DNA of 64,000 nucleotides from Nonlabens sp. YIK11. Its GTDB lineage: Bacteria; Bacteroidota; Bacteroidia; Flavobacteriales; Flavobacteriaceae. Both the position numbers and the translations under genes were made by a program. The stretch lies in assembly GCF_001413925.1 (NCBI RefSeq), contig NZ_LBMJ01000001.1, positions 2,892,001 to 2,956,000 on the forward strand, given 5' to 3'. This document shows positions 53,583 through 62,903 of this stretch, piece after piece (positions within the stretch are counted from its first letter, which is position 1; each line of letters starts with the position of its first letter). The notes beneath the pieces are model-generated. The model made no database searches. It was given only the letters and a program-made list of their open reading frames with translations, and had not been told where the DNA came from.

Positions 53583-54695
53583 TTAAAGGCCTTGTTTCAA
53601 AATCTCTCTGTTAATATCACGTACCAACGCCGGTCCTTCATAAACAAAACCCGTGTACAACTGTACCAGACTGGCGCCTGCTTTAAATTTATCGATCGCA
53701 TCTTGTGCCGTCATGATACCGCCTACTCCTATAATAGGAAAAGCGCCTTTACTTTTTTGATGTAGGAATGAAATCACCTCAGTCGCGCGATTGCTAAGTG
53801 GTGCGCCGCTCAAGCCGCCAGCTTCTTTTTGTAGGTTGAAGTCACTTTTTAGGTCCTTTCGCTCGATTGTTGTGTTTGTGGCAATCACGCCATCGATATT
53901 GGTATCTTCAACAATCCCGATAATGTCCATCAATTGATCATCGGTCAGATCTGGAGCTATTTTGAGGAGAATCGGCTTGCGAGTTGGTTTTGCATTGTTT
54001 AAATCTTGCAAGGTTTGCAAAATGTGCGTGAGCGGCTTGCGGTCTTGCAACTCGCGCAATCCAGGCGTGTTGGGCGAACTCACATTGACCGTAAAATAGT
54101 CCACGTGATCAAACAACTTATTGAAACAAATAATGTAGTCGTCCACCGCATTTTCATTGGGTGTGACTTTATTTTTTCCAATGTTGCCACCTATCAGGAT
54201 ATGGCTTTGACTTCGGTGGCTTCGACTTCGCTCAGCCACCGAAGTCGAAGCCTCCAGATGCTGGTCACTGAGCGGAGTCGAAGTGACCGAGTTTTGCTTC
54301 AACCGCTCTACAGCAGCATCTACGCCACCATTATTGAATCCCATTCGGTTGACGATGGCTGCATCGTCCTTAAGTCTAAATAATCGTTGTTTGGGGTTTC
54401 CTTCTTGGGGTTTTGGCGTGAGCGTTCCTATTTCTATGAATCCAAAACCAAGGTTGGAAAACTCTGCAAATGCTTTGGCATCCTTATCAAATCCCGCAGC
54501 CATTCCTACAGGATTCTCAAACTCGAGGCCAAATAGATTTCTTTTTAATGCAGGATGTTGAAGTTTGTATCGCTTTCGCGAAAGCGAACTAAAACCAGGC
54601 ACCTTGCTCAATAATTTGATCGCCTTAAATGAAAAGTGGTGCACACCTTCTGGATCGAAGCGAAATAATAGCGGTCGTATGACGGATTTGTACAT
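53583..54695 (-). CDS. pyrD: Dihydroorotate dehydrogenase (quinone), class 2
   Basis: 370 residues; membrane-linked, oxidises dihydroorotate in pyrimidine synthesis. N-terminal membrane helices ([20 protein letters not shown]), [32 protein letters not shown], catalytic Ser in [49 protein letters not shown]. The frame opens at 54713, but ATG 54695 matches the family. About 28 residues ([26 protein letters not shown]) before [10 protein letters not shown] are foreign to the family and coded by REP repeats. The palindrome is read LSRKR near residue 40. Confidence 0.92.
   Translation of the reverse strand: MYKSVIRPLLFRFDPEGVHHFSFKAIKLLSKVPGFSSLSRKRYKLQHPALKRNLFGLEFENPVGMAAGFDKDAKAFAEFSNLGFGFIEIGTLTPKPQEGNPKQRLFRLKDDAAIVNRMGFNNGGVDAAVERLKQNSVTSTPLSDQHLEASTSVAERSRSHRSQSHILIGGNIGKNKVTPNENAVDDYIICFNKLFDHVDYFTVNVSSPNTPGLRELQDRKPLTHILQTLQDLNNAKPTRKPILLKIAPDLTDDQLMDIIGIVEDTNIDGVIATNTTIERKDLKSDFNLQKEAGGLSGAPLSNRATEVISFLHQKSKGAFPIIGVGGIMTAQDAIDKFKAGASLVQLYTGFVYEGPALVRDINREILKQGL
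54211..54288. repeat. Two REP-like hairpins inside pyrD
   Basis: Hairpin 1 at 54211-54244 (CTTCGGTGGCT / AGCCACCGAAG). Hairpin 2 at 54263-54288 (GGTCACT / AGTGACC). Both are read in frame as an insertion in PyrD. Confidence 0.88.
54571..54586. repeat. Iterated palindrome copy 23
   Basis: Perfect copy in pyrD, LSRKR frame. Confidence 0.95.
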
Positions 54696-54770
54696 GGGAA
54701 ATGGGTTGGTCAAAAATACAATCGTTAGCCGTTTATTCTATATTTTTACGTCTCTTAAAAATGGATAGAT

Positions 54771-56162
54771 ATGAGTAAATATGATGTAATCGTTTTGGGT
54801 AGTGGTCCTGGAGGCTATGTGACTGCCATTCGCGCTTCCCAACTGGGAATGAAAGTAGCGATCGTAGAGAAAGAAAGTCTAGGTGGTGTGTGTTTGAACT
54901 GGGGTTGTATTCCTACCAAAGCGCTTATAAAAAGTGCCGATGTTTTTAATTACTTAAACCATGCCGAGGATTACGGATTGAAAGTCTCTGGCGCCGATAA
55001 AGATTTTAGTGCGGTTGTAAAACGTTCTCGTGATGTAGCTGAAGGTATGAGCAAAGGCGTGCAGTTCTTGATGAAGAAGAACAAGATCGACGTCATCATG
55101 GGCTATGGAACGCTTAAAAAAGGAAAGAAAATTGAAGTAAAGGCAGAAGATGGTTCTACATCCACTGTAGAAGCTAATCATATCATTATCGCCACTGGTG
55201 CAAAATCCAGAACCTTGCCTTCCTTGCCGCAAGATGGCAAGAAAGTCATAGGTTATCGCGAGGCGATGACGCTGGAAAGCCAGCCTAAGAAAATGATCAT
55301 CGTAGGTTCTGGCGCCATAGGCGTTGAGTTTGCGTATTTCTACAACTCCATGGGAACTGAGGTGACTATTGTAGAATATCTAGATCGTATCGTTCCTGTA
55401 GAAGATGTTGATGTATCCAAGCAAATGGAGCGCAGCTTCAAGAAAACAGGTATCAATATCATGACCTCTAGTGAGGTAACGGGCGTCGACACGAGCGGCG
55501 ATGGCGTAAAAGCTACCGTTAAAACCAAAAAAGGAGAAGAAATTCTTGAAGCAGATATTGTTTTAAGTGCCGTTGGTATTGAAACCAACATTAAAAATAT
55601 AGGACTTGAAGAAGTAGGAATCTCTACAGATCGTGGTAAAGTATTAGTCAACGATTGGTACCAAACGAATATCCCAGGTTATTATGCCATAGGTGACATC
55701 ACTGCTGGTCCAGCACTGGCTCACGTTGCAAGTGCCGAAGGTATTTTGTGTGTAGAGAAAATCGCTGACATGCACGTGGAGCCATTGGATTACGGAAACA
55801 TCCCAGGATGTACCTACTCTACTCCAGAGATTGCCAGTGTAGGTTTAACGGAGGCACAAGCTAAGGAAGCTGGATATGATATCAAGGTTGGTAAATTCCC
55901 ATTTAGTGCATCAGGTAAAGCAAGTGCTTCTGGAGCCAAGGATGGTTTTGTAAAAGTGATCTTTGATGCCAAGTATGGTGAATGGTTAGGCTGTCACATG
56001 ATAGGTGCTGGTGTTACTGACATGATTGCCGAGGCCGTCCTAGGTCGTAAACTAGAAACTACCGGTCACGAAGTGCTTAAAGCAGTACATCCACACCCAA
56101 CGATGAGTGAAGCGGTGATGGAAGCCGTAGCAGATGCATATGGTGAGGTGATCCACTTGTAG
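54771..56162 (+). CDS. lpd: Dihydrolipoamide dehydrogenase (E3)
   Basis: 463 residues. FAD motif VLGSGPGGYVTAIRASQLG; redox-active pair in GGVCLNWGCIPTKAL; NAD motif IVGSGAIGVEFAYFYNSMG; YAIGDITAGPALAHVASAEG; C-terminal dimer domain with AVHPHPTMSEAVMEA (catalytic His-Glu). Reoxidises lipoyl groups of 2-oxo acid dehydrogenases and could serve the E1/E2 pair at 26-30 kb. Monocistronic with a strong terminator. Confidence 0.96.
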   Translation: MSKYDVIVLGSGPGGYVTAIRASQLGMKVAIVEKESLGGVCLNWGCIPTKALIKSADVFNYLNHAEDYGLKVSGADKDFSAVVKRSRDVAEGMSKGVQFLMKKNKIDVIMGYGTLKKGKKIEVKAEDGSTSTVEANHIIIATGAKSRTLPSLPQDGKKVIGYREAMTLESQPKKMIIVGSGAIGVEFAYFYNSMGTEVTIVEYLDRIVPVEDVDVSKQMERSFKKTGINIMTSSEVTGVDTSGDGVKATVKTKKGEEILEADIVLSAVGIETNIKNIGLEEVGISTDRGKVLVNDWYQTNIPGYYAIGDITAGPALAHVASAEGILCVEKIADMHVEPLDYGNIPGCTYSTPEIASVGLTEAQAKEAGYDIKVGKFPFSASGKASASGAKDGFVKVIFDAKYGEWLGCHMIGAGVTDMIAEAVLGRKLETTGHEVLKAVHPHPTMSEAVMEAVADAYGEVIHL

Positions 56163-56220
56163 CATTGAGCTTTTAGTAATTAGTAGTTAGTACTAAGACT
56201 AAAACGTTGATAATTCAAAA

Positions 56221-56254
56221 CGCCCAGATCCTTGCGGATTCTGGGCGTTTTTTT
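56221..56254 (+). terminator. Terminator after lpd
   Basis: Stem CGCCCAGA / TCTGGGCG, ten-base loop, then seven T. Confidence 0.9.
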
Positions 56255-56269
56255 GGTTTGACGATTGTC

Positions 56270-56290
56270 ACCCTGAATTTATTTCAGGGT
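56270..56290. repeat. REP-like CCCTGAA/TTCAGGG hairpin
   Basis: ACCCTGAA-tttat-TTCAGGGT, between lpd and the 56475 gene. Confidence 0.8.
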
Positions 56291-56367
56291 CTTATCAATG
56301 TTTTGAGTTCAGGCTTTTTGAGTTCAGATGCAATTAACCTAAGGCGAGTGAACTCCAAATTGACAAG

Positions 56368-56388
56368 ATGCTGAAACGTTTTCAGCAT
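56368..56388. repeat. REP-like CTGAA/TTCAG hairpin
   Basis: ATGCTGAA-acgtt-TTCAGCAT, followed by GACAG. The rest of 56291-56474 holds nothing recognisable. Confidence 0.8.
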
Positions 56389-56474
56389 GACAGTTTAATA
56401 AGGAGCTTGCGAAGCGCGAAAAAAGAGATTCACATGATTCTACTCATCTTTTACAGCTTCCAACTGCCACTACC

Positions 56475-57356
56475 CTATCTCAAATCCTTTTTATAGAAAA
56501 CCACTTTGACTTGTTCACCTACCTTAAAGCTGGACAGCATACTTATTTCTTTACCGTTACCGTCAGTAATTCTTATTTGGGCGGTATTGGGTGGATCGGT
56601 TCCTTCAGACAGCGCTTTAAGAGTTAAAGTGTTGATCTCTTTATTGAACGTGAGTGGTATTTTAGTTTTCGCCTTGAGCGGTGCATAACTTTCTTTGACC
56701 ACATTTCCATTCAACATAATGGACATGGCATCGCCATCGACCTTACCGGGATCCCAAATCTCCAGATAGGCGATTTTTGATTCCCAAAAAACATTGAGTG
56801 TCTCGCCACCTTTTAGACCTTGGCGCTCACTGGAGTTTAAGAACTTGCTGTTTGCGATGCGTTGTTTGATACTGTCTGGTACCTTATCCATCTTTTCAAC
56901 GCGACTGGTAATTTTTTCGGTTTTGCGAACAAATTTTTCTTCGCCTTGCATAATCAACCTGCCGTCGATACAGGGTTGAAGATCGTTATAGTAGCTCTTG
57001 AAGTTTCCCTCTAGTGTTGCTCTACCTTTAAGATTGCGCAGGTTTCCTGTAAAATAGACAAAACAGAAATCCAATTCTTTGATAGGTGATTTTGTGTAAA
57101 CGATGTCCACCTCGCGAAATTCAATTTTGTTCTCCTTTGAGTTGTATCGACCTACAATAGTATTTTGCGATTCATGAGGACCATTTAAATCTGTATAGGA
57201 AAATCCTTTGAGGATTCCATCCTTTTCTACTAATTCCAACTTGTAGGAAATAAAAGTGCTGTCCTGCAAGGCCAGCAAGCCTACATAATCAATATTTTGC
57301 TGCCCTAAAGCCGATAGAAACGTTAGAGAAATTACAAAGAAGAAAAGCTGTCGCAT
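56475..57356 (-). CDS. Secreted protein, unknown
   Basis: 293 residues. Signal MRQLFFFVISLTFLSALGQQ. The first half contains GLLALQDSTFISYKLELVEKDG and GFSYTDLNGPHESQNTIVG, a lipocalin-like beta pattern. The second half (from SRVEKMDKVPDSIKQRIANSK) ends in a beta-sandwich (VDGDAMSIMLNGNVVKESYAP). No family named. Monocistronic. Confidence 0.7.
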   Translation of the reverse strand: MRQLFFFVISLTFLSALGQQNIDYVGLLALQDSTFISYKLELVEKDGILKGFSYTDLNGPHESQNTIVGRYNSKENKIEFREVDIVYTKSPIKELDFCFVYFTGNLRNLKGRATLEGNFKSYYNDLQPCIDGRLIMQGEEKFVRKTEKITSRVEKMDKVPDSIKQRIANSKFLNSSERQGLKGGETLNVFWESKIAYLEIWDPGKVDGDAMSIMLNGNVVKESYAPLKAKTKIPLTFNKEINTLTLKALSEGTDPPNTAQIRITDGNGKEISMLSSFKVGEQVKVVFYKKDLR

Positions 57357-57365
57357 TCAAAAAAC

Positions 57366-57373
57366 TATATTTG
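57366..57373 (+). promoter_or_regulatory. Candidate -7 element for the TM2 protein gene
   Basis: TATATTTG, 28 bases before the ATG; no clear -33. Confidence 0.4.
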
Positions 57374-57401
57374 GTAAAGATAACTAACAAAACTATCGCT
57401 T

Positions 57402-57755
57402 ATGAAATTCAAACTTACTCTTGCCTTGATGAGCATTTTCATGCTTGTAGGCTCTTACAGCTACGCATCTTTTCCAGTAGAGCGTCAAACAGTAACCACT
57501 GTAAACGCTACCACTAATGTAGAAGAAACAGAAACAGTACTAAGTTCACCAGCTGCCGTGGACTGGTCAGAAGATCAAACTATCGCTTTTGTTCTTTGGA
57601 TCATTCCTATCACAGGATTTTTAGCTGGTCACCGTTGGTTCTTAGGTAGTCCATGGTATTGGAACCTTGCCTTTATCCTAACTGGTGGATTCTTCCTAGT
57701 AGGATGGATTATTGATGGTATCGATATTATAACAGGAAGATATCCTGGTCTATAA
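57402..57755 (+). CDS. TM2-domain protein
   Basis: 117 residues. Signal or first span MKFKLTLALMSIFMLVGSYSYA, a Thr/Val/Glu-rich linker, then a TM2 domain: IAFVLWIIPITGFLAGHRWFLGSPWYWNLAFILTGGFFLVGWIIDGIDI, with the two helices and the conserved GxHxFxLG turn as GHRWFLG. Inner-membrane protein of unknown function. Confidence 0.85.
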   Translation: MKFKLTLALMSIFMLVGSYSYASFPVERQTVTTVNATTNVEETETVLSSPAAVDWSEDQTIAFVLWIIPITGFLAGHRWFLGSPWYWNLAFILTGGFFLVGWIIDGIDIITGRYPGL

Positions 57756-57775
57756 TTAGACCTCATAAAATGATA

Positions 57776-57813
57776 AAACCCGTCTCGGTATCCATCGGGA
57801 CGGGTTTTTTATT
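57776..57813 (+). terminator. Terminator after the TM2 gene
   Basis: Stem AAACCCGTC / GACGGGTTT and T-run. Confidence 0.88.
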
Positions 57814-57827
57814 GGGGTCAAATTAAT

Positions 57828-58259
57828 TTACTGATTCCTAAGGTTTGCAAAGGATTGAATCGCCAATTTATAGCCATCAAGGCCAAAACCAGAAACAACT
57901 CCAGCCGCATTCTTTGAAATGTAGGAAATGTGCCTGATCTGCTCACGGTCCATGACATTTGAAATATGGATCTCTACCACAGGTGTTTCTATGGATGATA
58001 CCGCATCTGCCAGTGCTAGTGAGGTATGCGTATAAGCTCCAGGATTTAGGACAATACCATCGTAGTCTTCATCCTGCGCCTCATGTAATCTATTGATCAA
58101 CTCACCTTCTACATTGGATTGGTAGCTGGCCAGTTCAATTTCCTTAAAATGAAACTGGAGATCTGCAAAGTATTGATCAAACGTCACAGATCCATAAATC
58201 TCTGGCTGGCGCTTGCCCAGCAGGTTGAGATTAGGACCATTGATGATGAGTATTTTCAT
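57828..58259 (-). CDS. aroQ: 3-dehydroquinate dehydratase, type II
   Basis: 143 residues; third step of the shikimate pathway. IINGPNLNLLGKRQPEIYG with the catalytic Tyr, SNVEGELINRLHEA, GIVLNPGAYTHTSLALADAV, and VEIHISNVMDREQIRHIS with the catalytic His. The frame opens at 58340 across the palindrome, but ATG 58259 gives the family N-terminus MKILIINGPN. Its neighbour xerD is a frequent partner in Bacteroidetes. Confidence 0.95.
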   Translation of the reverse strand: MKILIINGPNLNLLGKRQPEIYGSVTFDQYFADLQFHFKEIELASYQSNVEGELINRLHEAQDEDYDGIVLNPGAYTHTSLALADAVSSIETPVVEIHISNVMDREQIRHISYISKNAAGVVSGFGLDGYKLAIQSFANLRNQ

Positions 58260-58281
58260 GATGGAAAGATATTGGTAATTA

Positions 58282-58297
58282 CGCTTTCGCGAAAGCG
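58282..58297. repeat. Iterated palindrome copy 24
   Basis: Perfect copy 22 bases upstream of the aroQ ATG. Confidence 0.95.
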
Positions 58298-58306
58298 AAA
58301 ACAAAA

Positions 58307-58330
58307 AAAGCAGCTCAAAAGAGCTGCTTT
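58307..58330 (-). terminator. Terminator after the outer-membrane beta-barrel gene
   Basis: Stem AAAGCAGCTC / GAGCTGCTTT, tetraloop, T-run on the minus strand. Confidence 0.88.
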
Positions 58331-58353
58331 CTATTTTCATGATTTATTGCTGA

Positions 58354-58962
58354 CTAGAACTTGTATCCTAGGTTGATAGAAAATACTTGATTAGTGATAT
58401 CATCATCTAAAGTACTATCATCCTCATAAATGTTAGAAACACCTACCATGTATCTACCGCCTAAAGATAGACCTTCTAAAACCGTTCCCTCTCTAAACTT
58501 GTAAGTTAAACCACCACCAACACTTAAGTCAATAGATTCGGCATCATAATCTGTCGTAGTTCCCGTTAGCACACCATCAGTTATCTCTGACTCATCTTTG
58601 ACAACAAAACCTATTTGTGGACCAGCATCAATAGAGAAACCAGAACCACCTAAGTAGAACTTAGCTAAAACTGGAACATTGATATAATCTAATTTTAAAG
58701 TAACATCTTGTCCAAACGCATTGACTCCTTCTGCTCCTTGTTGAGAGTAAATAGCTCCTACTAAAAGACCAAAACTTGGACCGAATTCATACTCTCCAGT
58801 AATACCTACATTGATACCATTACGAGCATCGACATCTTCTACGTCGTCACCTTGAAGGTTTGCGATATTGTATCCTACTTGTACACCAAAATCAATTTCC
58901 TGTGCCTGAGCAAAGCCTATGGATCCTAATGCGATTACTGCAATTGCTAATACTTTTTTCAT
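58354..58962 (-). CDS. Outer-membrane beta-barrel protein (PorT/OMP_b-brl family)
   Basis: 202 residues. Signal MKKVLAIAVIALGSIGFAQAQ, then eight or so amphipathic strands: DFGVQVGYNIANLQGD, VGITGEYEFGPSFGLLVGAIYSQQG, LDYINVPVLAKFYLG, FSIDAGPQIGFVV, IDLSVGGGLTYKF, LGGRYMVGVSNI, FSINLGYKF. Ends in the aromatic residue typical of barrel proteins. Monocistronic. Confidence 0.9.
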   Translation of the reverse strand: MKKVLAIAVIALGSIGFAQAQEIDFGVQVGYNIANLQGDDVEDVDARNGINVGITGEYEFGPSFGLLVGAIYSQQGAEGVNAFGQDVTLKLDYINVPVLAKFYLGGSGFSIDAGPQIGFVVKDESEITDGVLTGTTTDYDAESIDLSVGGGLTYKFREGTVLEGLSLGGRYMVGVSNIYEDDSTLDDDITNQVFSINLGYKF

Positions 58963-59163
58963 GTTAGTTTGTTTAAAGTTTATGGTACAATATTATTTCG
59001 TTCCTTAAACGTAATATCATAACGAATTATCAAATTATAGAGCCAATTGTTAAAGAATCAACAAAAAATAGACTTTTTAAAGGTACTTATTCATAATCAG
59101 CAGTTTAGGATTCTTCGTATCGTGTAGCACGAGATCAAAGCAATAATTACCGACCTTTAACCC

Positions 59164-60066
59164 ATGAACTGGGAAAAGCACATCCACGATTTTAAATTGT
59201 ATCTCAAGCTAGAACGTGGCTTATCCAATAACACGATTAAAGCCTATGTTAGAGACCTTAATAAGCTTGCACATTGGGTGACAGATCAAGAGCTATTAAA
59301 AAGTCCTATAACTCTAGACACTAAGGATGTCAAGGATTATATACATCACATCGCTGGTGAAGTAAAGCCTACCACTCAAGCCAGAACCATAAGCAGTCTC
59401 AAAGGCTTTTTCAATTATCTACAAATGGAAGATTACCGTATGGATAATCCCACTGAAGTTATTGAAACACCACGAACAGGCCGGCGATTGCCTGACACCT
59501 TAAGCGTTCAGGAAATAGACCGTTTGATCAATGCGATCGATCGATCCACGCCACATGGTGAGCGCAACCGTGCTATTTTAGAAACGCTCTATGCATGTGG
59601 TTTGCGCGTTTCAGAACTTACTGCTTTGAAGATAAGCGATCTGTATTTTGAAGAAGGCGTCATACTGGTTACCGGTAAAGGCGATAAGCAACGCTACGTT
59701 CCCATAGGCGACGCAACCATTTCTATAATTAACGACTATATCGAGCTCATACGCAGTCATGTGCCAGTGCAACCTCAACATACAGACACTTTGTTTCTCA
59801 ATCGGCGTGGTAACGGCCTGACAAGGGCGATGATTTTCACGATTATTAAGGACCTTAAGATAATCGCCGGAATCAAGAAAAAGATAAGTCCACATACCTT
59901 TAGGCATTCTTTTGCGACACATTTGTTGGAAAACGGTGCAGACTTAAGGTCCATACAGGCCATGCTGGGCCACGAGAGCATCACCACCACAGAGATTTAC
60001 GTCCATGTGAATCGCACCTATTTAAAGGAAGTATTGGAAAAATTCCATCCGCGAGCTAGTTATTAA
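59164..60066 (+). CDS. xerD: Tyrosine recombinase XerD
   Basis: 300 residues. SAM-like N-terminal domain (FKLYLKLERGLSNNTIKAYVRDL). Catalytic residues: Arg in CGLRVSELTAL, Lys in GKGDKQRYVPI, His-Arg in PHTFRHSFATHLLENGADLRSIQAMLGH and the Tyr in TTEIYVHV. Resolves chromosome dimers at dif with its partner; Bacteroidetes usually need a XerC too, not found here. Divergent from aroQ and the barrel gene. Confidence 0.94.
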   Translation: MNWEKHIHDFKLYLKLERGLSNNTIKAYVRDLNKLAHWVTDQELLKSPITLDTKDVKDYIHHIAGEVKPTTQARTISSLKGFFNYLQMEDYRMDNPTEVIETPRTGRRLPDTLSVQEIDRLINAIDRSTPHGERNRAILETLYACGLRVSELTALKISDLYFEEGVILVTGKGDKQRYVPIGDATISIINDYIELIRSHVPVQPQHTDTLFLNRRGNGLTRAMIFTIIKDLKIIAGIKKKISPHTFRHSFATHLLENGADLRSIQAMLGHESITTTEIYVHVNRTYLKEVLEKFHPRASY

Positions 60067-60099
60067 AGTTGTGTCAAAGTAAGGCAGTTGTTTTGAGTT

Positions 60100-60115
60100 C
60101 GCTTTCGCGAAAGCG
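60100..60115. repeat. Iterated palindrome copy 25
   Basis: Perfect copy between xerD and the aldo/keto reductase gene, with AGTT and AACT ends. Confidence 0.95.
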
Positions 60116-60135
60116 TAACTTTCAAAAAAAACAAC

Positions 60136-61083
60136 ATGAAAACTTTAAAATTTAGAAATGGCGACGAGCTTGACGCTATAGGATTGGGAACTTGGAAATC
60201 TGATGACGAGAAGGTAAAAAACGCCATCAAAATCGCTTTAAACAATGGATACCGTCACATCGACTGTGCCGCGACCTATGGTAATGAAGCTGCGATAGGC
60301 GAAGCGTTTAACGAGGTGTTTTCTGAAGGGAAAATCAAAAGAGAAGATGTGTGGATCACTTCAAAATTGTGGAACAATGCACACTTGCCTAAGGACGTAA
60401 AACCAGCGCTTGAGAAAACACTCAAGGATCTACAGTTAGATTACTTGGATCTTTATTTGATCCACTGGCCTGTGGCTTTTAAACCAGACGTAAGCAATCC
60501 ATCTGGACCAGAAGATTATTTGACGCCAGAAGAAGCACCTATCATCGACACCTGGAATGCCATGATTGAACTCAAAAAAGCGGGTCTGACCAAGCACATA
60601 GGAGTCTCCAACTTTTCAGTAGAAAAATTAAAGGACTTGATTTCCAAAACAGATGATGTTCCTGAAATGAATCAGGTAGAACTACATCCATTATTGCAGC
60701 AAGATGACTTATTTGAATACTGCAGCAAGAATGGAATAAACATGACCGCTTATTCACCATTAGGTAGTGGCGACAGATCTGACGGGATGAAACAGGACAA
60801 TGAGCCTAACATGATGGAACTGGAGACCGTTCAAGCTCTAGCGAAAAAACACAATGTCAAACCTGGACAGATTCTTATCGCATGGTCTCACCAAAGAGGT
60901 ACAGCGGTGATACCTAAATCTACTAGTGAAGGCCACATCAAATCCAACATAGCTTCTGCTGCGGTGAACTTTGATGAGCAAGATCTCAAAGATCTCGCAA
61001 GCCTTGACAGACACTACCGTTATGTCACTGGTAAATTCTTTGAAGTTCCAGAAAAAGGATATGACAATATATATGATGAGTAA
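60136..61083 (+). CDS. Aldo/keto reductase
   Basis: 315 residues, NADPH-dependent (beta/alpha)8 reductase. GYRHIDCAATYGNEAAIGEAF (catalytic Asp and Tyr), WITSKLWNNAH (Lys), LYLIHWPVAF (His), GVSNFSVEKL and the coenzyme motif IPKSTSEGHIKSNI. Substrate unknown. Confidence 0.93.
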   Translation: MKTLKFRNGDELDAIGLGTWKSDDEKVKNAIKIALNNGYRHIDCAATYGNEAAIGEAFNEVFSEGKIKREDVWITSKLWNNAHLPKDVKPALEKTLKDLQLDYLDLYLIHWPVAFKPDVSNPSGPEDYLTPEEAPIIDTWNAMIELKKAGLTKHIGVSNFSVEKLKDLISKTDDVPEMNQVELHPLLQQDDLFEYCSKNGINMTAYSPLGSGDRSDGMKQDNEPNMMELETVQALAKKHNVKPGQILIAWSHQRGTAVIPKSTSEGHIKSNIASAAVNFDEQDLKDLASLDRHYRYVTGKFFEVPEKGYDNIYDE

Positions 61084-61265
61084 AAATATACCCTTTATGG
61101 GGTATTGATTTGCTTGATGTTCCTTCTGATATTTGGAATGTCTATTAAAGTTATTAGGGGTAATATTTTATAGACAGCGTTAAGAGTCAATCAGCTCAAG
61201 CAACCGTTAGGATGTGTGATTGGAACTTAGCAAAAGTTTCTGATCTTAGGGACATTAGAAACAAA

Positions 61266-61293
61266 AAAAGCCGCTCAAATCGAGCGGCTTTTG
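61266..61293 (-). terminator. Terminator after rny
   Basis: Stem AAAGCCGCTC / GAGCGGCTTT with a T-run on the minus strand, 18 bases past the rny stop. The rest of 61084-61265 holds only a short ATACCC/GGGTAT hairpin after the reductase gene. Confidence 0.88.
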
Positions 61294-61311
61294 CTATTTA
61301 TAACCTTAAAG

Positions 61312-62889
61312 TTACTTAGCGATATTCACCGCTCTCGTTTCTCTAATAACAGTCACCTTCACTTGACCTGGATAGGTCATATCGGTTTGAATTTTTTGGG
61401 AAATCTCAAAGGATAACTGCGCCGCCCTATCATCTGAAATCTTTTCACTTTCCACCATCACTCTCAATTCTCTTCCTGCTTGAATGGCATAAGCCTTTTC
61501 CACACCTCCAAAACCAAATGCGATATCTTCTAGATCCTTAAGACGCTGAATATATGAATCCAGTACCTGTCTTCTAGCTCCTGGACGCGCGCCGCTTATC
61601 GCATCACAAACCTGAATGATAGGTGATAATAACGAGGTCATCTCAATCTCATCGTGGTGTGCTCCTATCGCATTACAAACCTCTGGTTTTTCACCATGCT
61701 TTTCTGCGAGCTTCATTCCTAAGATAGCGTGTGGTGTCTCGTCTTCCGTTTCAGGAACCTTACCTATATCGTGTAAGAGACCAGCACGTTTGGCAAGCTT
61801 AGCATTCAAGCCTAGTTCTGCAGCCATGGTACCACATAATTTTGCTACTTCTCTACTGTGCTGTAAAAGATTCTGACCGTAGGAAGATCTGTACTTCATT
61901 CTACCTACCATTTTTATAAGCTCTGGATGCAGACCGTGGATACCTAAATCGATAACGGTTCTTTTTCCTACCTCAGCAATTTCTTGATCGATCTGCTTTC
62001 TGGTTTTGCTCACCACTTCTTCAATTCGTGCTGGGTGAATTCTTCCATCAGTTACCAGTTTGTGTAATGATAGTCGTGCTACTTCACGTCGCACGCTATC
62101 AAAGCAACTTAAGATAATGGCATCTGGAGTGTCATCAACAATGATCTCTACTCCTGTGGCAGCTTCAATGGCTCGTATGTTACGACCTTCACGGCCTATG
62201 ATACGTCCCTTGACATCGTCACTTTCAAGATTAAAAACTGAAACACAGTTTTCAACGGCTTCTTCAGTACCTATTCTTTGGATCGTATTGATGATCACTT
62301 TACGCGCTTCTTGTTGCGCTGTTAGCTTTGCTTCTTCAATGGTATCTTGAATGATAGACATCGCCTCTGTTCTTGCTTTGTCCTTGAGAGATTCTACCAA
62401 TTGTTTTTTAGCATCGTCGCCAGACATACCACTTATGACTTCGAGTTGCTTGATTTGCTGCTCATGAAGTTTCTCCACTTCTTCCTGCTTTTTGGAAAAA
62501 GCTTCTCGCTTCTCGTCAAGGTCTTTGATTTTGCTATCAAGACTCTGGCTTAAACGTTTTGTTTGCGCTAGTTCATTAGATACTTTGGACTCTTTGTCTT
62601 TGGTTCGCTTTTCAGCATCGCTCATTTTCTTCTCACGTTGCATGATTTCCTTTTCATGCTGTGATTTGAGTTCTATGAATTTTTCTTTGGCACGATAGGT
62701 TTTCTCAGACTTGATTTTTTCACCTTTCGCCTCGGCTTCTTTGATGATGGACTCGGCGTCCTTTTTAGCATCAATGATGAGTTGTGAGGCTTTACCTTTC
62801 TCGACTTTTGCCTTGGCTATGAAGAAGCCTATGGCGAGTCCTATTATAAGTGCGACGATCGCCGCTATAATCACTGTTGTTGTATCCAT
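61312..62889 (-). CDS. rny: Ribonuclease Y
   Basis: 525 residues; membrane-anchored endoribonuclease that starts mRNA decay. N-terminal span ([21 protein letters not shown]), coiled coil about 30-180 rich in Lys and Glu, KH domain ([28 protein letters not shown]) and HD domain ([22 protein letters not shown]). It follows the 6S RNA gene and zapA on the same strand. Confidence 0.96.
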   Translation of the reverse strand: MDTTTVIIAAIVALIIGLAIGFFIAKAKVEKGKASQLIIDAKKDAESIIKEAEAKGEKIKSEKTYRAKEKFIELKSQHEKEIMQREKKMSDAEKRTKDKESKVSNELAQTKRLSQSLDSKIKDLDEKREAFSKKQEEVEKLHEQQIKQLEVISGMSGDDAKKQLVESLKDKARTEAMSIIQDTIEEAKLTAQQEARKVIINTIQRIGTEEAVENCVSVFNLESDDVKGRIIGREGRNIRAIEAATGVEIIVDDTPDAIILSCFDSVRREVARLSLHKLVTDGRIHPARIEEVVSKTRKQIDQEIAEVGKRTVIDLGIHGLHPELIKMVGRMKYRSSYGQNLLQHSREVAKLCGTMAAELGLNAKLAKRAGLLHDIGKVPETEDETPHAILGMKLAEKHGEKPEVCNAIGAHHDEIEMTSLLSPIIQVCDAISGARPGARRQVLDSYIQRLKDLEDIAFGFGGVEKAYAIQAGRELRVMVESEKISDDRAAQLSFEISQKIQTDMTYPGQVKVTVIRETRAVNIAK

Positions 62890-62903
62890 TGGTTGTTATA
62901 TAT

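Noticed and set aside
57380..57396. AACTAACAAAACTATCG as a fourth operator copy
   Set aside because: Only the left arm matches; the right arm is absent.
58282..58297. Iterated palindromes as transcription terminators
   Set aside because: They have no loop and mostly no T-run, and many lie inside genes; true terminators with T-runs lie beside them (for example 58307-58330).
61088..61105. ATACCC/GGGTAT hairpin as a terminator for the aldo/keto reductase gene
   Set aside because: Short stem without a proper T-run; too weak to call.
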